64,000 nt of DNA from Bacillus sp. FJAT-27445 (GTDB lineage: Bacteria; Bacillota; Bacilli; Bacillales; Cytobacillaceae), in NCBI RefSeq assembly GCF_001510665.1, contig NZ_LMTI01000001.1, forward strand, positions 290,024 through 354,023. Reading direction: 5' to 3'. Positions within the stretch are counted from its first letter, which is position 1; every line of letters starts with the position of its first letter. This document shows positions 7,581 through 17,024 of the stretch, piece after piece. The position numbers and the translations under genes are program-made. The notes beneath the pieces were generated by a model. It ran no database searches. It was not told where the DNA came from and worked only from the letters and a program-made list of their open reading frames with translations.

Positions 7581-7661
7581 TTATATCTAAACTAAGGAAA
7601 GGGAAAGGGGATATACATTTACATTGAAAAACGGAACTATAAATAATAATTGAACAAGCTT

Positions 7662-8312
7662 TTATAAATGGTCATAACCTAATTGATAAGCAACTTCAGC
7701 CATCACACGATAACCATTTGGGTTAGGGTGGGCCCTATCAAGCGAAAGCAGTTCGTTTTGCCGGCCAGAAAAAGCATGATAGACATCTACAACCCCTATA
7801 TGAGGCTTCTTCGAAATCGTTTCAAGATGGGCGTTGAAATCCTGGATCCATCTGTCCGCTTCCGGAATCTTTGGAAAGGGATTGTAGAGATTCACAAGTC
7901 TAATGATATAAGAATTGTCTACTCCAGATTTTAATGTGTGTATTTCCTCAAGTATTTTGCCAATGTTGGCAGTGCTTTCGTCAAGTGCCTTTTTTAAGAC
8001 CTGAGTGTCAAATGTAGCTAAAAAGACTTCAGCCGCATCTATCAAATCATTGCCACCTACAGTAATTGTAATGATATCGGCACTGGCAACATTAACCGCT
8101 ACTTTGGGCCATGAGAAGAATTGCAATATTTCTCTTGAAGTGGCTCCAGTTTTTGCAAAAATATTGACATCGATTTGGCGGTTCAGTGCGTGTTCCGACA
8201 ATGCTTTATACCGCCAAACAAAAGAAGAACACGGAAAAAGGGCAGTACCAATACCTACAGTCAATGAATCTCCCAAGGCAGTATATTGTAGGGCTCGTTT
8301 ACCTTTTGACAA
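7662..8312 (-). CDS. GDSL/SGNH-family lipase or esterase
   Basis: SGNH hydrolase of 216 aa, similar in size to the spore-associated lipase LipC/YcsK. Block I is YTALGDSLTVGIG (nucleophile Ser), block II is around KTGATS, block III is TVGGNDL, and block V is DRAHPNPNGY with the catalytic Asp and His. No signal peptide is visible with the chosen start. GGAGGTGA five bases before TTG 8312 fixes a TTG start; the frame extends 23 codons further without a ribosome site. Substrate cannot be predicted; in Bacillus such enzymes may act on spore phospholipids. Confidence 0.85.
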   Translation of the reverse strand: MSKGKRALQYTALGDSLTVGIGTALFPCSSFVWRYKALSEHALNRQIDVNIFAKTGATSREILQFFSWPKVAVNVASADIITITVGGNDLIDAAEVFLATFDTQVLKKALDESTANIGKILEEIHTLKSGVDNSYIIRLVNLYNPFPKIPEADRWIQDFNAHLETISKKPHIGVVDVYHAFSGRQNELLSLDRAHPNPNGYRVMAEVAYQLGYDHL

Positions 8313-8879
8313 GACAATCACCTCCAAAGCAAACAGGGTTGTTCTATATCTTATGAGTGTGAAACTAGTATGATTAGGCAAAGAGAGCTATAACTCTAGT
8401 TTTAAAAATAATTTGGCCTTGCAAAAAGTGAAACTTAAATTTTGGTTAAATAGAATTGGAAAATCCTTAATGGGTAACTCCGCATAACTTGGCACGAAAT
8501 GTCGGAATGGTGATTTCGGTTCCTGTTATTCTTAGCTTATTCTTGGGAGCTTTCCTTATCGCTCAGCTTCGACCAGGATAAGACGCTCCAGAAAAGGGGA
8601 GCTTTTTTCTGTTTTCGCTAAAGCCTACCCAAAAGACATGAGGTCACCGTTCCGGGTATTGTACATGCTTCCATTGTTAACTCGTCAGATTCCTGTTATC
8701 TGTAAACTCCTGCCAAGTCGCCAATGCATCACCCCTAAGAAGAATGGCACTTTATTCCTGTAAAATTACAGTCTTTTAACAAATCGCAGGATAGGACAGA
8801 ATTCCCAAGCCGGTGTCGAATTTTATAGGTATAGAGAAAAATAGGGGGCAATATCTGAAGCTAATTGGGGGGACTATAT
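8313..8879. other. Non-coding region with a decayed Bacillus intergenic repeat
   Basis: No credible gene. Positions 8545-8605 (GAGCTTTCCTTATCGCTCAGC...GAGCTTTTTTCTG) resemble 16505-16565 and look like a degenerate copy of the GC-rich repeats scattered in this window; the end could act as a terminator. The ftsZ promoter must lie to the right, but no consensus boxes stand out. Confidence 0.35.
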
Positions 8880-10142
8880 ATGTTAGAATTTGATACTTAT
8901 ATCGATCAATTTGCCACTATAAAGGTAATTGGGGTTGGCGGCGGCGGAAATAATGCCGTGAACCGGATGATTGAGGACGGCGTCCAGGGAGTGGAGTTCA
9001 TTGCCGTGAATACAGATGCGCAGGCGCTCAAGATGTCAAAAGCGGAGGTCACGATGCAAATCGGCGGTTCGCTGACCAGGGGCCTGGGGGCGGGTGCGAA
9101 TCCTGAAATCGGCAGAAAGGCTGTCGAGGAAAGCAGGCAGCAGATCAGGGATGCCCTGCAAGGTGCGGACATGGTGTTTGTAACGGCAGGAATGGGCGGC
9201 GGAACCGGAACCGGAGCCGCGCCGGAGATTGCCAAAATCGCACGCGAACTTGGGGCACTTACAATTGGAGTGGTAACTCGACCGTTCACTTTTGAAGGCC
9301 GCAAGCGGGCACAAAATGCGGCAGCCGGAATTGAAGAAATGAAAAAAGCTGTTAATACCTTAATCATCATTCCAAACCAGCGATTGCTGGATATCGTCGA
9401 CAAGAGAACGCCAATGATTGAAGCCTTCCGTGAGGCGGACAATGTCCTCAGGCAGGGTGTCCAGGGCATTTCCGACTTGATCGCAGTGCCAGGCATGATT
9501 AACCTGGATTTTGCTGACGTGAAAACAATCATGTCCAACAAAGGAACGGCGCTTATGGGCATCGGTGTGGCTTCAGGCGAGAACCGTGCTGCCGAAGCTG
9601 CCAAAAAGGCCATCTCCTCGCCGCTGCTCGAAACAAGCATCGATGGCGCGAAAGGAGTGCTGATGAACATTACAGGCGGCACGAACCTCAGTTTGTTCGA
9701 AGTCCAGGAAGCGGCCGATATTGTGGCAGCCGCAACAGATGACGAGCTAAACATGATTTTTGGATCGGTCATCAATGAAAACCTAACAAAAGAAATCATG
9801 GTGACCGTGATTGCGACCGGCTTCAATCATGATGAGGAGGAAGCTCCACCGTCGAACACAACGCGCCGTACTGGAAACATTATTGCCTATTCCGGTGAGC
9901 AATACCAGGCTCAGTCGAGGCACCGAGAGCCTGTTGCCCATGAAGAATCGGGGTATTATGGCCAAGCCCAAAATTACAACCAGTCCGGCAGCTACAGCCA
10001 ATCCGAAAACTACAGCCAAACAGGCAATCACAGCCAGCCGCCGGCCTACGAAGAGCCCGCGAGTTACGAACAGGGTAGCCAGCAGCAAGACGACTCTCTT
10101 GAAATTCCAGCGTTTTTCCGGAAGCGAAGCAGAAGGCGGTAA
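8880..10142 (+). CDS. ftsZ: FtsZ, stand-alone paralogue
   Basis: Tubulin-like GTPase of the division ring, 420 aa. It shows the N-terminal [20 protein letters not shown], the GTP signature [11 protein letters not shown] (about 104-114), the T7 catalytic loop [11 protein letters not shown] and a C-terminal FtsA/SepF-binding peptide [16 protein letters not shown]. The polymerising core is therefore intact. The linker (about 320-400) is unusual: imperfect repeats rich in Q, S, Y and N ([18 protein letters not shown]). GGGGGG before ATG 8880 supports that start over a TTG five codons upstream. ftsA, spoIIGA and sigE are absent; neighbours are an esterase and a GH3 enzyme. It is thus outside the division-cell-wall cluster and probably a second copy. 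Its GC content is clearly above that of flanking DNA. Confidence 0.93.
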   Translation: MLEFDTYIDQFATIKVIGVGGGGNNAVNRMIEDGVQGVEFIAVNTDAQALKMSKAEVTMQIGGSLTRGLGAGANPEIGRKAVEESRQQIRDALQGADMVFVTAGMGGGTGTGAAPEIAKIARELGALTIGVVTRPFTFEGRKRAQNAAAGIEEMKKAVNTLIIIPNQRLLDIVDKRTPMIEAFREADNVLRQGVQGISDLIAVPGMINLDFADVKTIMSNKGTALMGIGVASGENRAAEAAKKAISSPLLETSIDGAKGVLMNITGGTNLSLFEVQEAADIVAAATDDELNMIFGSVINENLTKEIMVTVIATGFNHDEEEAPPSNTTRRTGNIIAYSGEQYQAQSRHREPVAHEESGYYGQAQNYNQSGSYSQSENYSQTGNHSQPPAYEEPASYEQGSQQQDDSLEIPAFFRKRSRRR

Positions 10143-10152
10143 ATAACGAACA

Positions 10153-10185
10153 AAAAGGCCAAATCATTTGCGATTTGGCCTTTTA
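10153..10185 (+). terminator. Terminator after ftsZ
   Basis: AAAAGGCCAAATC-ATTTGC-GATTTGGCCTTTT: a 13-base stem with flanking A and T runs, able to work in both directions. Confidence 0.9.
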
Positions 10186-10195
10186 AAATTGATAC

Positions 10196-10345
10196 GCCAC
10201 CGACCTGGTTTCCATCCTACTCCGCAACAAGCTGTCGGAGAAAAAGGAAGCAAAGGACTTTGATATGATTGACTGGCTATACGGGTATTATAGCCAAGGG
10301 GTAAATGCAAAAAAGGTTGGCAGCAAATTTAAAAAATCTTTGTTG
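10196..10345 (+). pseudogene. C-terminal coding remnant, family not recognised
   Basis: An open frame without a start reads TDLVSILLRNKLSEKKEAKDF then DMIDWLYGYYSQGVNAKKVG and runs into the following terminator. The composition is protein-like (charged helix, aromatic patch), suggesting the tail of a lost gene. I cannot assign a family. Confidence 0.3.
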
Positions 10346-10378
10346 AAGCAAGGGGAATTTTCCTTGCTTTTTTTTTAT
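10346..10378 (+). terminator. Intrinsic terminator
   Basis: AAGCAAGG/CCTTGCTT stem with nine following T. It lies between the coding remnant and the GH3 gene. Confidence 0.8.
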
Positions 10379-10502
10379 TTGAACGGGTGGAAGATAAAGA
10401 TCCATTGAACTTACATTTTTTAATTTTTGTGGGATGAATTCTCTGCTGAAAAGGGACAGTAAAAAAGGTGGATATTATTTCTCAAGAAAGGAAGTGTTTT
10501 TA

Positions 10503-12551
10503 ATGGATTTAAGACTGAATAAAATAATTTCTTCTTCTTTAGTAGTTTTATTAACGATTTCGTATTTGGTCCCGCAGGTGAGTGCGGAAAAAAGACAACA
10601 AACGGCGCCACCTGTAATTGATGCTAGAGCTAAACAGAAATTAACGGTTAATGGGAAGACTTTTAAGGATTTAAACGGGAATGGACAGCTAGACCCTTAT
10701 GAAAACTGGCAGCTTTCCGATGAGGAACGGGTGCGGGACTTGATTTCGAAAATGACTTTGGAGGAGAAATCGGGACTGCTGCTTATTCCTGAGTTTCCTA
10801 AGTTCCAGGAAGGGAAGCTGGTCCTCCCGAATAAGATGATTAACCAGACTACCCGTTATTTCATTTTCCGTGAATTCCCGAGCGCGGATGTGATTGCAGG
10901 TTACAATAATCAGATTCAGGAAGCGGCGGAGGCAACAAGATTAGGAATTCCGGCCGTGATCATTTCAAATCCTCGGAATCATGTGGCGAATGCCCCCAAT
11001 TTGGAGGCTCCAGGACAGTTTTCTTACTGGCCAGATTCTTTGGGTCTAGCAGCTACACACGATTTGAATCTTATTTCGGAATTTGCGCGAATTTCCGGAA
11101 GAGAGTTCAGGGCTTCAGGTATACGTAAACTATATGGATACTCAGCAGATGTGTCGACCGATCCAGAATGGCCAAGGATTGATGAAACCTTTGGTGAAGA
11201 TCCAAGAATTATTTCAGATATCATTTTTAGAATTGTTAAAGGGTATCAGGGTGATATCCTTAATGAAAACAGTGTATCCACCACTGTGAGACATTTCCCA
11301 GGCGGAGGCGCGCGTGAAGAGGGGAAAGATCCTCATTTTGAAGAAGGCCAATACAATATCTATCCGACAAAAGGCAGTCTAGTGAGGTACCATATTCCAC
11401 CTTTTCGGGCAGCGATTGAAGCCGACACGACGTCAATCATGCCTTATTATGCATATCCAAGTAATAAAAGTGCGGAGCAGGGCTTGCCACGGTTCAGTGC
11501 AGAACAGCAGTTTGAAGAGGTTGGCTTTGCAATGAACAGAAGCTTTATTACCGACTACCTCCGCGGCAAGCTGGGATTCCTCGGCTATGTCAACTCTGAT
11601 ACAAGTGCTGTCGTTGACAAAGCGTGGGGAGCTCTAAATCTGCCAGTCGAACAACGATTTGCGAAAGCATTGAACGCAGGAACGAATATTTTCTCTGGTG
11701 TTGCAAATCCAACACCAATTATTTCGGCCGTTAACCGAGGATTGGTAAGTGTAGATAGAGTAAACCGGTCTGCAACCTATTTGCTGACGGAGATGATGAA
11801 ACTGGGCCTTTTTGAAAATCCTTATGTGGATCCGAAGAATGCCCTTACCGTTGCGAATGACCCCGCATCACAAGAACGTGCTGATTTGGCGCATCGCAAG
11901 TCCGTGGTCTTAATGAGGAATGACAATAATTTATTGCCATTAACGGATGAAAAAGTCCAAGGAGTAAGGCTTTATGTGGAGATGTTCCCTGGTGGAACGA
12001 ATGGAGCAGCCACCCAAAGGCTTAGAGAAACAATCCGAAACTACGATAAGAATATTATGTTAACAGACAATCTGGAGAACGCAACGCATGCTCTTATCTG
12101 GATTATGCCGAAGCAAGACTTATTAAAACGCTTCCCTCAACTGTTAATCGGGCCTGAAACTGAAGTCAGCCAAATTGACAGAATCAATCAAATACAAAAA
12201 AGGGTTCCAACGATTACCGCTATCAACTTGAGGAGCCCATGGCTGCTCAATAATGTTGAGCCGAATGCTGCATCGTTTATTGGTACTTTTGGAACGAAGC
12301 CAGAAGCATTAATTGATGTGATCCGCGGCAAATTTAATCCTGTTGGGAAACTTCCTTTTACGATGCCCGCCAACCAGCAGGCAGTCGACAATGAAGTGGG
12401 GGATATCCCAGGATTCAGGGAAGATCCGTCCTATGTTTACCGTGCGAAGAGCGGAGATGCGTATATTTATAATTTCGGCCTCTCCTATAATACGGCAAGA
12501 AATGAGGGGAATGGCTTCTTCGACAGATTGAAGGATATTTTCGGTCAATAA
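10503..12551 (+). CDS. Secreted glycoside hydrolase family 3 protein
   Basis: An exported GH3 enzyme of 682 aa (beta-glucosidase/N-acetylhexosaminidase superfamily). The signal peptide is MDLRLNKIISSSLVVLLTIS with cleavage near VSA-EK. A dockerin-like KDLNGNGQLDPYENW precedes the (beta/alpha)8 domain, which includes SKMTLEEKSGLLL, DETFGEDP, TVRHFPGGG and the probable nucleophile Asp366 in GYVNSDTSAV. The C-terminal alpha/beta sandwich starts near RADLAHRKSVVLMRND. AAGGAAGTG precedes ATG 10503; the frame extends 23 codons upstream without support. Substrate is unknown. A terminator follows closely, so it is monocistronic. Confidence 0.9.
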   Translation: MDLRLNKIISSSLVVLLTISYLVPQVSAEKRQQTAPPVIDARAKQKLTVNGKTFKDLNGNGQLDPYENWQLSDEERVRDLISKMTLEEKSGLLLIPEFPKFQEGKLVLPNKMINQTTRYFIFREFPSADVIAGYNNQIQEAAEATRLGIPAVIISNPRNHVANAPNLEAPGQFSYWPDSLGLAATHDLNLISEFARISGREFRASGIRKLYGYSADVSTDPEWPRIDETFGEDPRIISDIIFRIVKGYQGDILNENSVSTTVRHFPGGGAREEGKDPHFEEGQYNIYPTKGSLVRYHIPPFRAAIEADTTSIMPYYAYPSNKSAEQGLPRFSAEQQFEEVGFAMNRSFITDYLRGKLGFLGYVNSDTSAVVDKAWGALNLPVEQRFAKALNAGTNIFSGVANPTPIISAVNRGLVSVDRVNRSATYLLTEMMKLGLFENPYVDPKNALTVANDPASQERADLAHRKSVVLMRNDNNLLPLTDEKVQGVRLYVEMFPGGTNGAATQRLRETIRNYDKNIMLTDNLENATHALIWIMPKQDLLKRFPQLLIGPETEVSQIDRINQIQKRVPTITAINLRSPWLLNNVEPNAASFIGTFGTKPEALIDVIRGKFNPVGKLPFTMPANQQAVDNEVGDIPGFREDPSYVYRAKSGDAYIYNFGLSYNTARNEGNGFFDRLKDIFGQ

Positions 12552-12621
12552 ATGAAGTAATCTTTTTTTAAAAAAGGAATACGTTCACTTCAAGTACAAT
12601 AAGTATATGAGTGCATTAATT

Positions 12622-12654
12622 AGCAGTCCATTTGCAATTGGACTGCTTCTTTTT
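12622..12654 (+). terminator. Terminator after GH3 gene
   Basis: AGCAGTCCA-TTTGCAAT-TGGACTGCT hairpin followed by TCTTTTTTG. Confidence 0.85.
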
Positions 12655-12659
12655 TGTGA

Positions 12660-12792
12660 GTTGATTGGAGCGGAGGGCACCGACTCCTGCGGGATGCAGT
12701 GGCAAGGTGGTGACCCCACAGGCGCCAGCGCCGAGGAGGCTCCACTGACGCCCCGCGGAAAGCGTGTGCCTGTAGCGGAAATCAACAGTTTG
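12660..12792 (+). repeat. GC-rich intergenic repeat, copy A (full length)
   Basis: About 130 bp from TTGATTGGAGCGGAGGGCAC to GTAGCGGAAATCAACAG. It is nearly identical to 44728-44856 and related to 36850-36985. The ends are inverted (TTGATT/AATCAA), and inner parts such as GGCGCCAGCGCC are self-complementary, so it can fold into a long hairpin. Its GC content is far above the neighbourhood. Such elements are scattered in Bacillaceae genomes; function unknown. Confidence 0.8.
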
Positions 12793-12984
12793 TTAAAACC
12801 ACTTTTTGTGGTGAATAACCAAAAAATATAGAAACAGGATATTATTTATATTTATTTCCGGTTAAAAAAGCACATATCTTTTTATCAATTTTATGAATTT
12901 ATAAATAAAGTAACTATTAAACTAAGTATATAGGTATTCGCATGGGTGATTCGATACGGGTTTTATTGAAAGGAAGGTGTGAAA

Positions 12985-14133
12985 ATGAAAGTAGCTGTAT
13001 TAGGGTCTGGATTAATGGGGAAAGAAGCAGCCCGTGATTTAGTGCAAAGTGTTGGAGTGGATGCAGTGGGATTGGCAGATATTGATTTAGAGCGTGCACA
13101 AAATGTATGCAATCAACTTCAATCATCAAAATTAAGAGCGTTTTCCGTAGATGCCGGGAACTACAATGAGCTGGCAAATTTTATTAGCCAATATGATGTC
13201 GTTGTTAATGCGCTATTTTATACCTTTAACGAGACGGTTGCGAAAGCGGCTATTGCAACAGGGGTATGTTCTGTTGACCTTGGCGGACATATCGGTAATA
13301 TTACGGATCGCGTGTTGGAGCTTAATGAAAAGGCGATGGCAGCACAATCGACGATTATCCCTGATCTGGGTGTTGCCCCAGGTATGATTAATATTTTGGC
13401 TGGCTACGGCGCAAGCAAGCTCGATTATGTGAAGTCCATTAAGATGTATGTTGGCGGGATTCCTGCAAGGCCTGAACCCCCGCTTGAGTATAATCATGTT
13501 TTTTCAATGGAAGGATTACTCGATCATTATACCGATCCTTCATTAATCATTCGCAATGGAGTAAAGTTAGAGGTACCATCGCTTTCAGAGGTAGAAAAAA
13601 TTTACTTTGAAAAATTTGGTCCCCTGGAAGCATTTCATACTTCGGGTGGAACCTCCACATTATCTTATTCATACCCATATTTACATGAATTGGAGTATAA
13701 AACGATCCGCTTCCAAGGCCATGCCGAAAAATTCAAATTGCTTGTTGATCTTAACCTTACCCGTAAAGATTACGAAGTCGATATTAAAGGGCAGCAAGTG
13801 AAGCCCAGAGACGTCTTGTTAAAGGTTCTTGCCCCGATTGTGGACTTAAAGGACAAAGATGATGTGGTATTGCTTCGCGTAATCGTCTCAGGAGAGAAAA
13901 ATGGTCTGAAAACGACGTTCGAATATGAAATGACGACGTTTAAAGACCGTACAAATAATGTAACAGCGATGGCACGCGCGACTGCAAACACCATTTCCGT
14001 CGTAGCTCAAATGATTGGCAATGGAACGATAGCAAAGAAAGGGGTCCACCCACCGGAGCAGATCGTTCCCGGAAAAGAATATATCGAAGAAATGGCAAAA
14101 AGAAATATTGTTATCACGGAACACAAGAAATAG
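12985..14133 (+). CDS. Saccharopine dehydrogenase-family oxidoreductase
   Basis: NAD(P)-dependent reductase of 382 aa with the Lys9/saccharopine dehydrogenase fold. The N-terminal Rossmann motif is [18 protein letters not shown] (residues 2-19), followed by [27 protein letters not shown] and [14 protein letters not shown]. The C-terminal catalytic domain (about 125-330) has [17 protein letters not shown]. In related enzymes this fold acts on saccharopine, carboxynorspermidine or similar imine-linked amino acids; the substrate here cannot be read from the sequence. AGGAAGG at 12971-12977 favours ATG 12985 over the GTG at 12979. Confidence 0.85.
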   Translation: MKVAVLGSGLMGKEAARDLVQSVGVDAVGLADIDLERAQNVCNQLQSSKLRAFSVDAGNYNELANFISQYDVVVNALFYTFNETVAKAAIATGVCSVDLGGHIGNITDRVLELNEKAMAAQSTIIPDLGVAPGMINILAGYGASKLDYVKSIKMYVGGIPARPEPPLEYNHVFSMEGLLDHYTDPSLIIRNGVKLEVPSLSEVEKIYFEKFGPLEAFHTSGGTSTLSYSYPYLHELEYKTIRFQGHAEKFKLLVDLNLTRKDYEVDIKGQQVKPRDVLLKVLAPIVDLKDKDDVVLLRVIVSGEKNGLKTTFEYEMTTFKDRTNNVTAMARATANTISVVAQMIGNGTIAKKGVHPPEQIVPGKEYIEEMAKRNIVITEHKK

Positions 14134-14158
14134 GATAACCTCATCAAACATTATTTCC

Positions 14159-14192
14159 CGAACCTTCCTCCAATATGGCGGAGGGGGTTTCA
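14159..14192 (+). terminator. Possible terminator after the saccharopine dehydrogenase-like gene
   Basis: CCTTCCTCC pairs imperfectly with GGAGGGGG across AATATGGC, followed by TTTCATTT. Moderate quality; it lies between convergent genes. Confidence 0.45.
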
Positions 14193-14231
14193 TTTAATCT
14201 TGGTGGCTATATATAATCCTAACCTGCTATT

Positions 14232-15071
14232 CTATCCATTTTCTCTTTTAGGGACCTCAATCAAATCGGGATCGGCAACGGAATATCCTTTGGACTGCAG
14301 CCCTTTGACGATATCCTCAAGTGCGTCCTTTGTCCACTCGCGGTCATGCATCAAAAGGTTTGCCCCGTTGGTGAGGTAGGGGCTAGTGACCATGATTTCA
14401 GCCAAAGATTCGGAATTCTGGTATTGCTTCTCCCAGTCATAGCCATACGTCCAGTTCATCAGCAGCATGCCTTCCTGAGCGGCAATCTCTTTGGAATATT
14501 CCGTATTCATGCCGAAAGGAGCCCTGAAAAATGCGGGAGAAACACCGGTGATTTCTTTTACCCGGTTATTCAGGCTAACGATTTCCTTCTTCTGTTCCTC
14601 TTCGGAAATTTGCGTCAAGGTTGGATGCGAATAGGTATGGTTGCCAATGGCAAAGCCCATATCATGGATCTTTTTTAATCTTTCCTCTTCTTCGGGCGTA
14701 TCAAGAAAATGCCCATTCACGAAAAAAATCGCTTTAACGCCAAGCCTGTTGAGAATCTCAGCCATTTCAAGCGAATGCTTGTCTGGGGCATCGTCGATTG
14801 TGAGCAGGACATTTTTTTCCTCTGACCCATCAAGCCGTTCGATCACCCAATTGGCCTCATTCAGCTTATAGACTGGCTGGGTTTCTTCGACAGTTTTCTC
14901 TGTGTGCTTTTCAATATCCTCTTCTTTGTCCTGAGGTTTTTCTACTTTTTCCGTTTCCGTCGCTTCCTCTGCGGGTATAGTTTCTGTGACTTGGGATTCA
15001 TTGCTTTGCTTTGTTCCGCCGCATGCGGCAAGCATGGCAGCGGCAAATAAAACGGGAATAAATGATTTCAT
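14232..15071 (-). CDS. Polysaccharide deacetylase lipoprotein (NodB domain)
   Basis: A 279-aa lipoprotein with signal and lipobox (FAAAMLAAC, Cys17), an acidic, K/E-rich linker (about 20-65) and a CE4 NodB deacetylase domain (about 80-275). Motif 1 is LTIDDAPD (Asp pair), motif 2 HTYSHPTLT (metal His residues), motif 3 RAPFGMNT and motif 5 LLMHDRE. All metal and catalytic residues are present, although motif 1 has Ala for the usual Gly. It should act outside the membrane on peptidoglycan or another N-acetylated glycan. GGAGGAA supports ATG 15071. It is divergent from the lipoprotein glycosidase gene. Confidence 0.9.
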   Translation of the reverse strand: MKSFIPVLFAAAMLAACGGTKQSNESQVTETIPAEEATETEKVEKPQDKEEDIEKHTEKTVEETQPVYKLNEANWVIERLDGSEEKNVLLTIDDAPDKHSLEMAEILNRLGVKAIFFVNGHFLDTPEEEERLKKIHDMGFAIGNHTYSHPTLTQISEEEQKKEIVSLNNRVKEITGVSPAFFRAPFGMNTEYSKEIAAQEGMLLMNWTYGYDWEKQYQNSESLAEIMVTSPYLTNGANLLMHDREWTKDALEDIVKGLQSKGYSVADPDLIEVPKRENG

Positions 15072-15223
15072 GCTGATTCCTCCATTATGCTGATTCTACT
15101 ATCTGCATACCCACTGGAAAAGGGGGAAACTCAAACTTCTGCAATTTTTAAACGAAATTCGAAAAATTACCGAGTTTCGTCTTTAATATAGATAAAAGAC
15201 TTACTAGAGGAGACATCATCGCA

Positions 15224-16453
15224 ATGAACTACAAAACTCTTATCATCTTATTGGTTTCTTTCCTATTAATAGGATGCAGCAATCAGGAAAAAAGTACTGG
15301 CCAGCCACCGCCGACTGAGGCAAACATGCCCAAAAAATCAGAAAGTAAATTGGCTGAAAAGAAAGTGCCTGAAGGTGAATCAACCGAAAAGCGCGAGCCT
15401 GAAGGTTTTAATTCCCCATATTCTTTTGAATACCCGAAAGACGGTGTAAAAGGAATCTATGTGACCGGACCAACTGTGAGCGTTTCGAGATTCGATGAAC
15501 TTCTGAAGTTCGTGGAAACGACGGAATTGAACAGCATGGTCATCGATATCAAGGATGATTTTGGTAAACTGCAATATCAGCCCGAAAAAGGCTCCCCATT
15601 TAAAGAGATTGGCGGCCCGTACATAAAAGATCCTGGCAAACTATTAAAAACCTTGGAAGAAAAAGAGATTTATCCAATTGCCCGTGTAGTCGTCTTTAAG
15701 GACAACCACCTGGCAACACAGAGGCCCGACCTTAGTTTTACGGAAAATGGTGAAGTGTGGAAAAACGGACGGGGCGAAAGTTTTGTTAATCCGTTTATGA
15801 AGGAAGTATGGGAATATAACGTGGGAATTGCCAAAGAAGCAGCCGAAATGGGCTTCAAAGACATCCAGTTCGATTATGTCCGTTTCCCGGAAGGTTTTGA
15901 AACAAGGGATAGCTCGCTTGAGTATTCCCAGGGAGATTACAGTCAGGTGGAAAAAGATAATGTCCAAAAAAGAGTCGATGCGGTAACCGATTTTGTCGCC
16001 TATGCGAAGAAAGAACTTGAGCCTTACAATGTAGATGTCTCGGTTGATATTTTCGGTTACGCGGCGACTCTTCCGGAAGCTCCGGGAATCGGGCAGAACT
16101 TTTCCAAAATCTCTGCCAATGTGGATGCCATCTCCAGCATGATTTACCCGAGCCACTGGACAAGCTATTTCGGCATTGAAAAGCCTGACCTGCAGCCGTA
16201 CGAAATCATCAATGAGTACGCTAAGCATGAAAATAAGGTACTGGATGCATTGGAAAACCGCCCGGTCTCAAGGCCTTGGATCCAGGATTTCACCGCAAGC
16301 TATCTTGGACAAGGGAACTATAAAAACTACGGGAAAGCCGAAGTGGAAGCCCAAATCCGCGCCTTGAATGATAATGGAATCGACGAATTCCTACTATGGA
16401 ATGCATCCAACCGCTATACAAAAGGGGTAGACTATACTCCTCTTAAACCATAG
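15224..16453 (+). CDS. Putative glycoside hydrolase lipoprotein (DUF4015)
   Basis: A 409-aa lipoprotein with lipobox FLLIGC (Cys18), a low-complexity linker rich in K, E and P to about residue 65, and a DUF4015/GHL-type (beta/alpha)8 domain. Recognisable blocks are GVKGIYVTGPTVS, NSMVIDIKDDFG, IYPIARVVVFKD, DIQFDYVRFPEG and DVSVDIFGYAAT, with acidic residues at strand ends as in glycosidase clans. The substrate is unknown; cell-wall or exopolysaccharide is likely given the adjacent divergent deacetylase. AGAGGAGA precedes ATG 15224. Confidence 0.88.
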   Translation: MNYKTLIILLVSFLLIGCSNQEKSTGQPPPTEANMPKKSESKLAEKKVPEGESTEKREPEGFNSPYSFEYPKDGVKGIYVTGPTVSVSRFDELLKFVETTELNSMVIDIKDDFGKLQYQPEKGSPFKEIGGPYIKDPGKLLKTLEEKEIYPIARVVVFKDNHLATQRPDLSFTENGEVWKNGRGESFVNPFMKEVWEYNVGIAKEAAEMGFKDIQFDYVRFPEGFETRDSSLEYSQGDYSQVEKDNVQKRVDAVTDFVAYAKKELEPYNVDVSVDIFGYAATLPEAPGIGQNFSKISANVDAISSMIYPSHWTSYFGIEKPDLQPYEIINEYAKHENKVLDALENRPVSRPWIQDFTASYLGQGNYKNYGKAEVEAQIRALNDNGIDEFLLWNASNRYTKGVDYTPLKP

Positions 16454-16559
16454 AAAAGCCCAAGCGCATTTGAACAATGTTTAAACTATGGGTTCCTGTG
16501 AAGAATACTTTTGGGATCTTTCCTTAGTGCTCAGCCCCGTCCAGCATAAGAGGCTCCAT

Positions 16560-16609
16560 GACGCCTGCGTGACAGATCAGATGGGTTCGTTTCCCACACA
16601 GTCCCGTCA
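16560..16609 (+). pseudogene. Decayed 3' fragment of tRNA-Sec (fragment 1)
   Basis: GACGCCTGCGTGACAGATCAG through ATGGGTTCGTTTCCCACACA to GTCCCGTCA matches the variable arm, T arm and acceptor end of selC (2242-2290) with a handful of changes, including CCA to TCA. The 5' half and anticodon are gone. It is followed by the same type of ACCGCACA/TGTGCGGT terminator as the other two fragments. Confidence 0.8.
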
Positions 16610-16622
16610 AATACACATAGTT

Positions 16623-16656
16623 ACCGCACAGTCTTAATTGACTTGTGCGGTTTTTA
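16623..16656 (+). terminator. Terminator linked to selC fragment 1
   Basis: ACCGCACA (16623-16630) pairs with TGTGCGGT (16644-16651), then TTTT. Homologous to the terminators at 22781 and 33322. Confidence 0.85.
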
Positions 16657-16659
16657 GAT

Positions 16660-17024
16660 TTAAAAAAAGGGGTTAGTATGAGCCTTTGTTAAAAGTCGAG
16701 GTTAATTTATAGCATCTCTGATTGGAGAAGAGGGAACTCGATTACCGCGTGTTCACCGGAATCCCCTGGGAAAGTTAGTGCCAGCGTCAATAAACCGGGG
16801 ATCGAAAATGCAAGGATAGCTTAGGCGAAGCGATTACTTATAATATCCGTCGCCTCAAATTATGAAATGGTAACCCAGAAGTTAATAATTAATGTTATAA
16901 CTCTAGGCTGTAATCGCACTTAAAGGTAGCTATCGGGGGATTTTAGTATAAGAAGGATTCCATACTGGATAGAGAAAATATTATAATATGTTATAACCAC
17001 TCAAAATTACCGAGGTGATTACTT
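16660..17024. repeat. Intergenic region with degenerate short GC-rich repeat
   Basis: Positions 16696-16795 (GAGGTTAATTTATAGCATCTC, GATTGGAGAAGAGGGAACTCG, ending near GCCAGCGTCAATAAACC) are related to the stretches at 22915-22990 and 33440-33540. These look like a shortened form of the 12660 repeat. No gene is visible in the remainder; the promoter of the 17.0-22.4 kb unit should lie in 16900-17010. Confidence 0.5.

Noticed and set aside
8906-9826. 306-codon open frame antisense to ftsZ
   Set aside because: It mirrors the GC-rich, strongly biased codons of ftsZ, has no ribosome site and the composition of a shadow frame. The same holds for other long antisense frames over fdrA, the DUF1116 gene, arcC and cydDC.
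10434-10502. Longer N-terminus for the GH3 protein
   Set aside because: It would bury the signal peptide and has no ribosome site; ATG 10503 follows AAGGAAGTG and starts a standard signal sequence.
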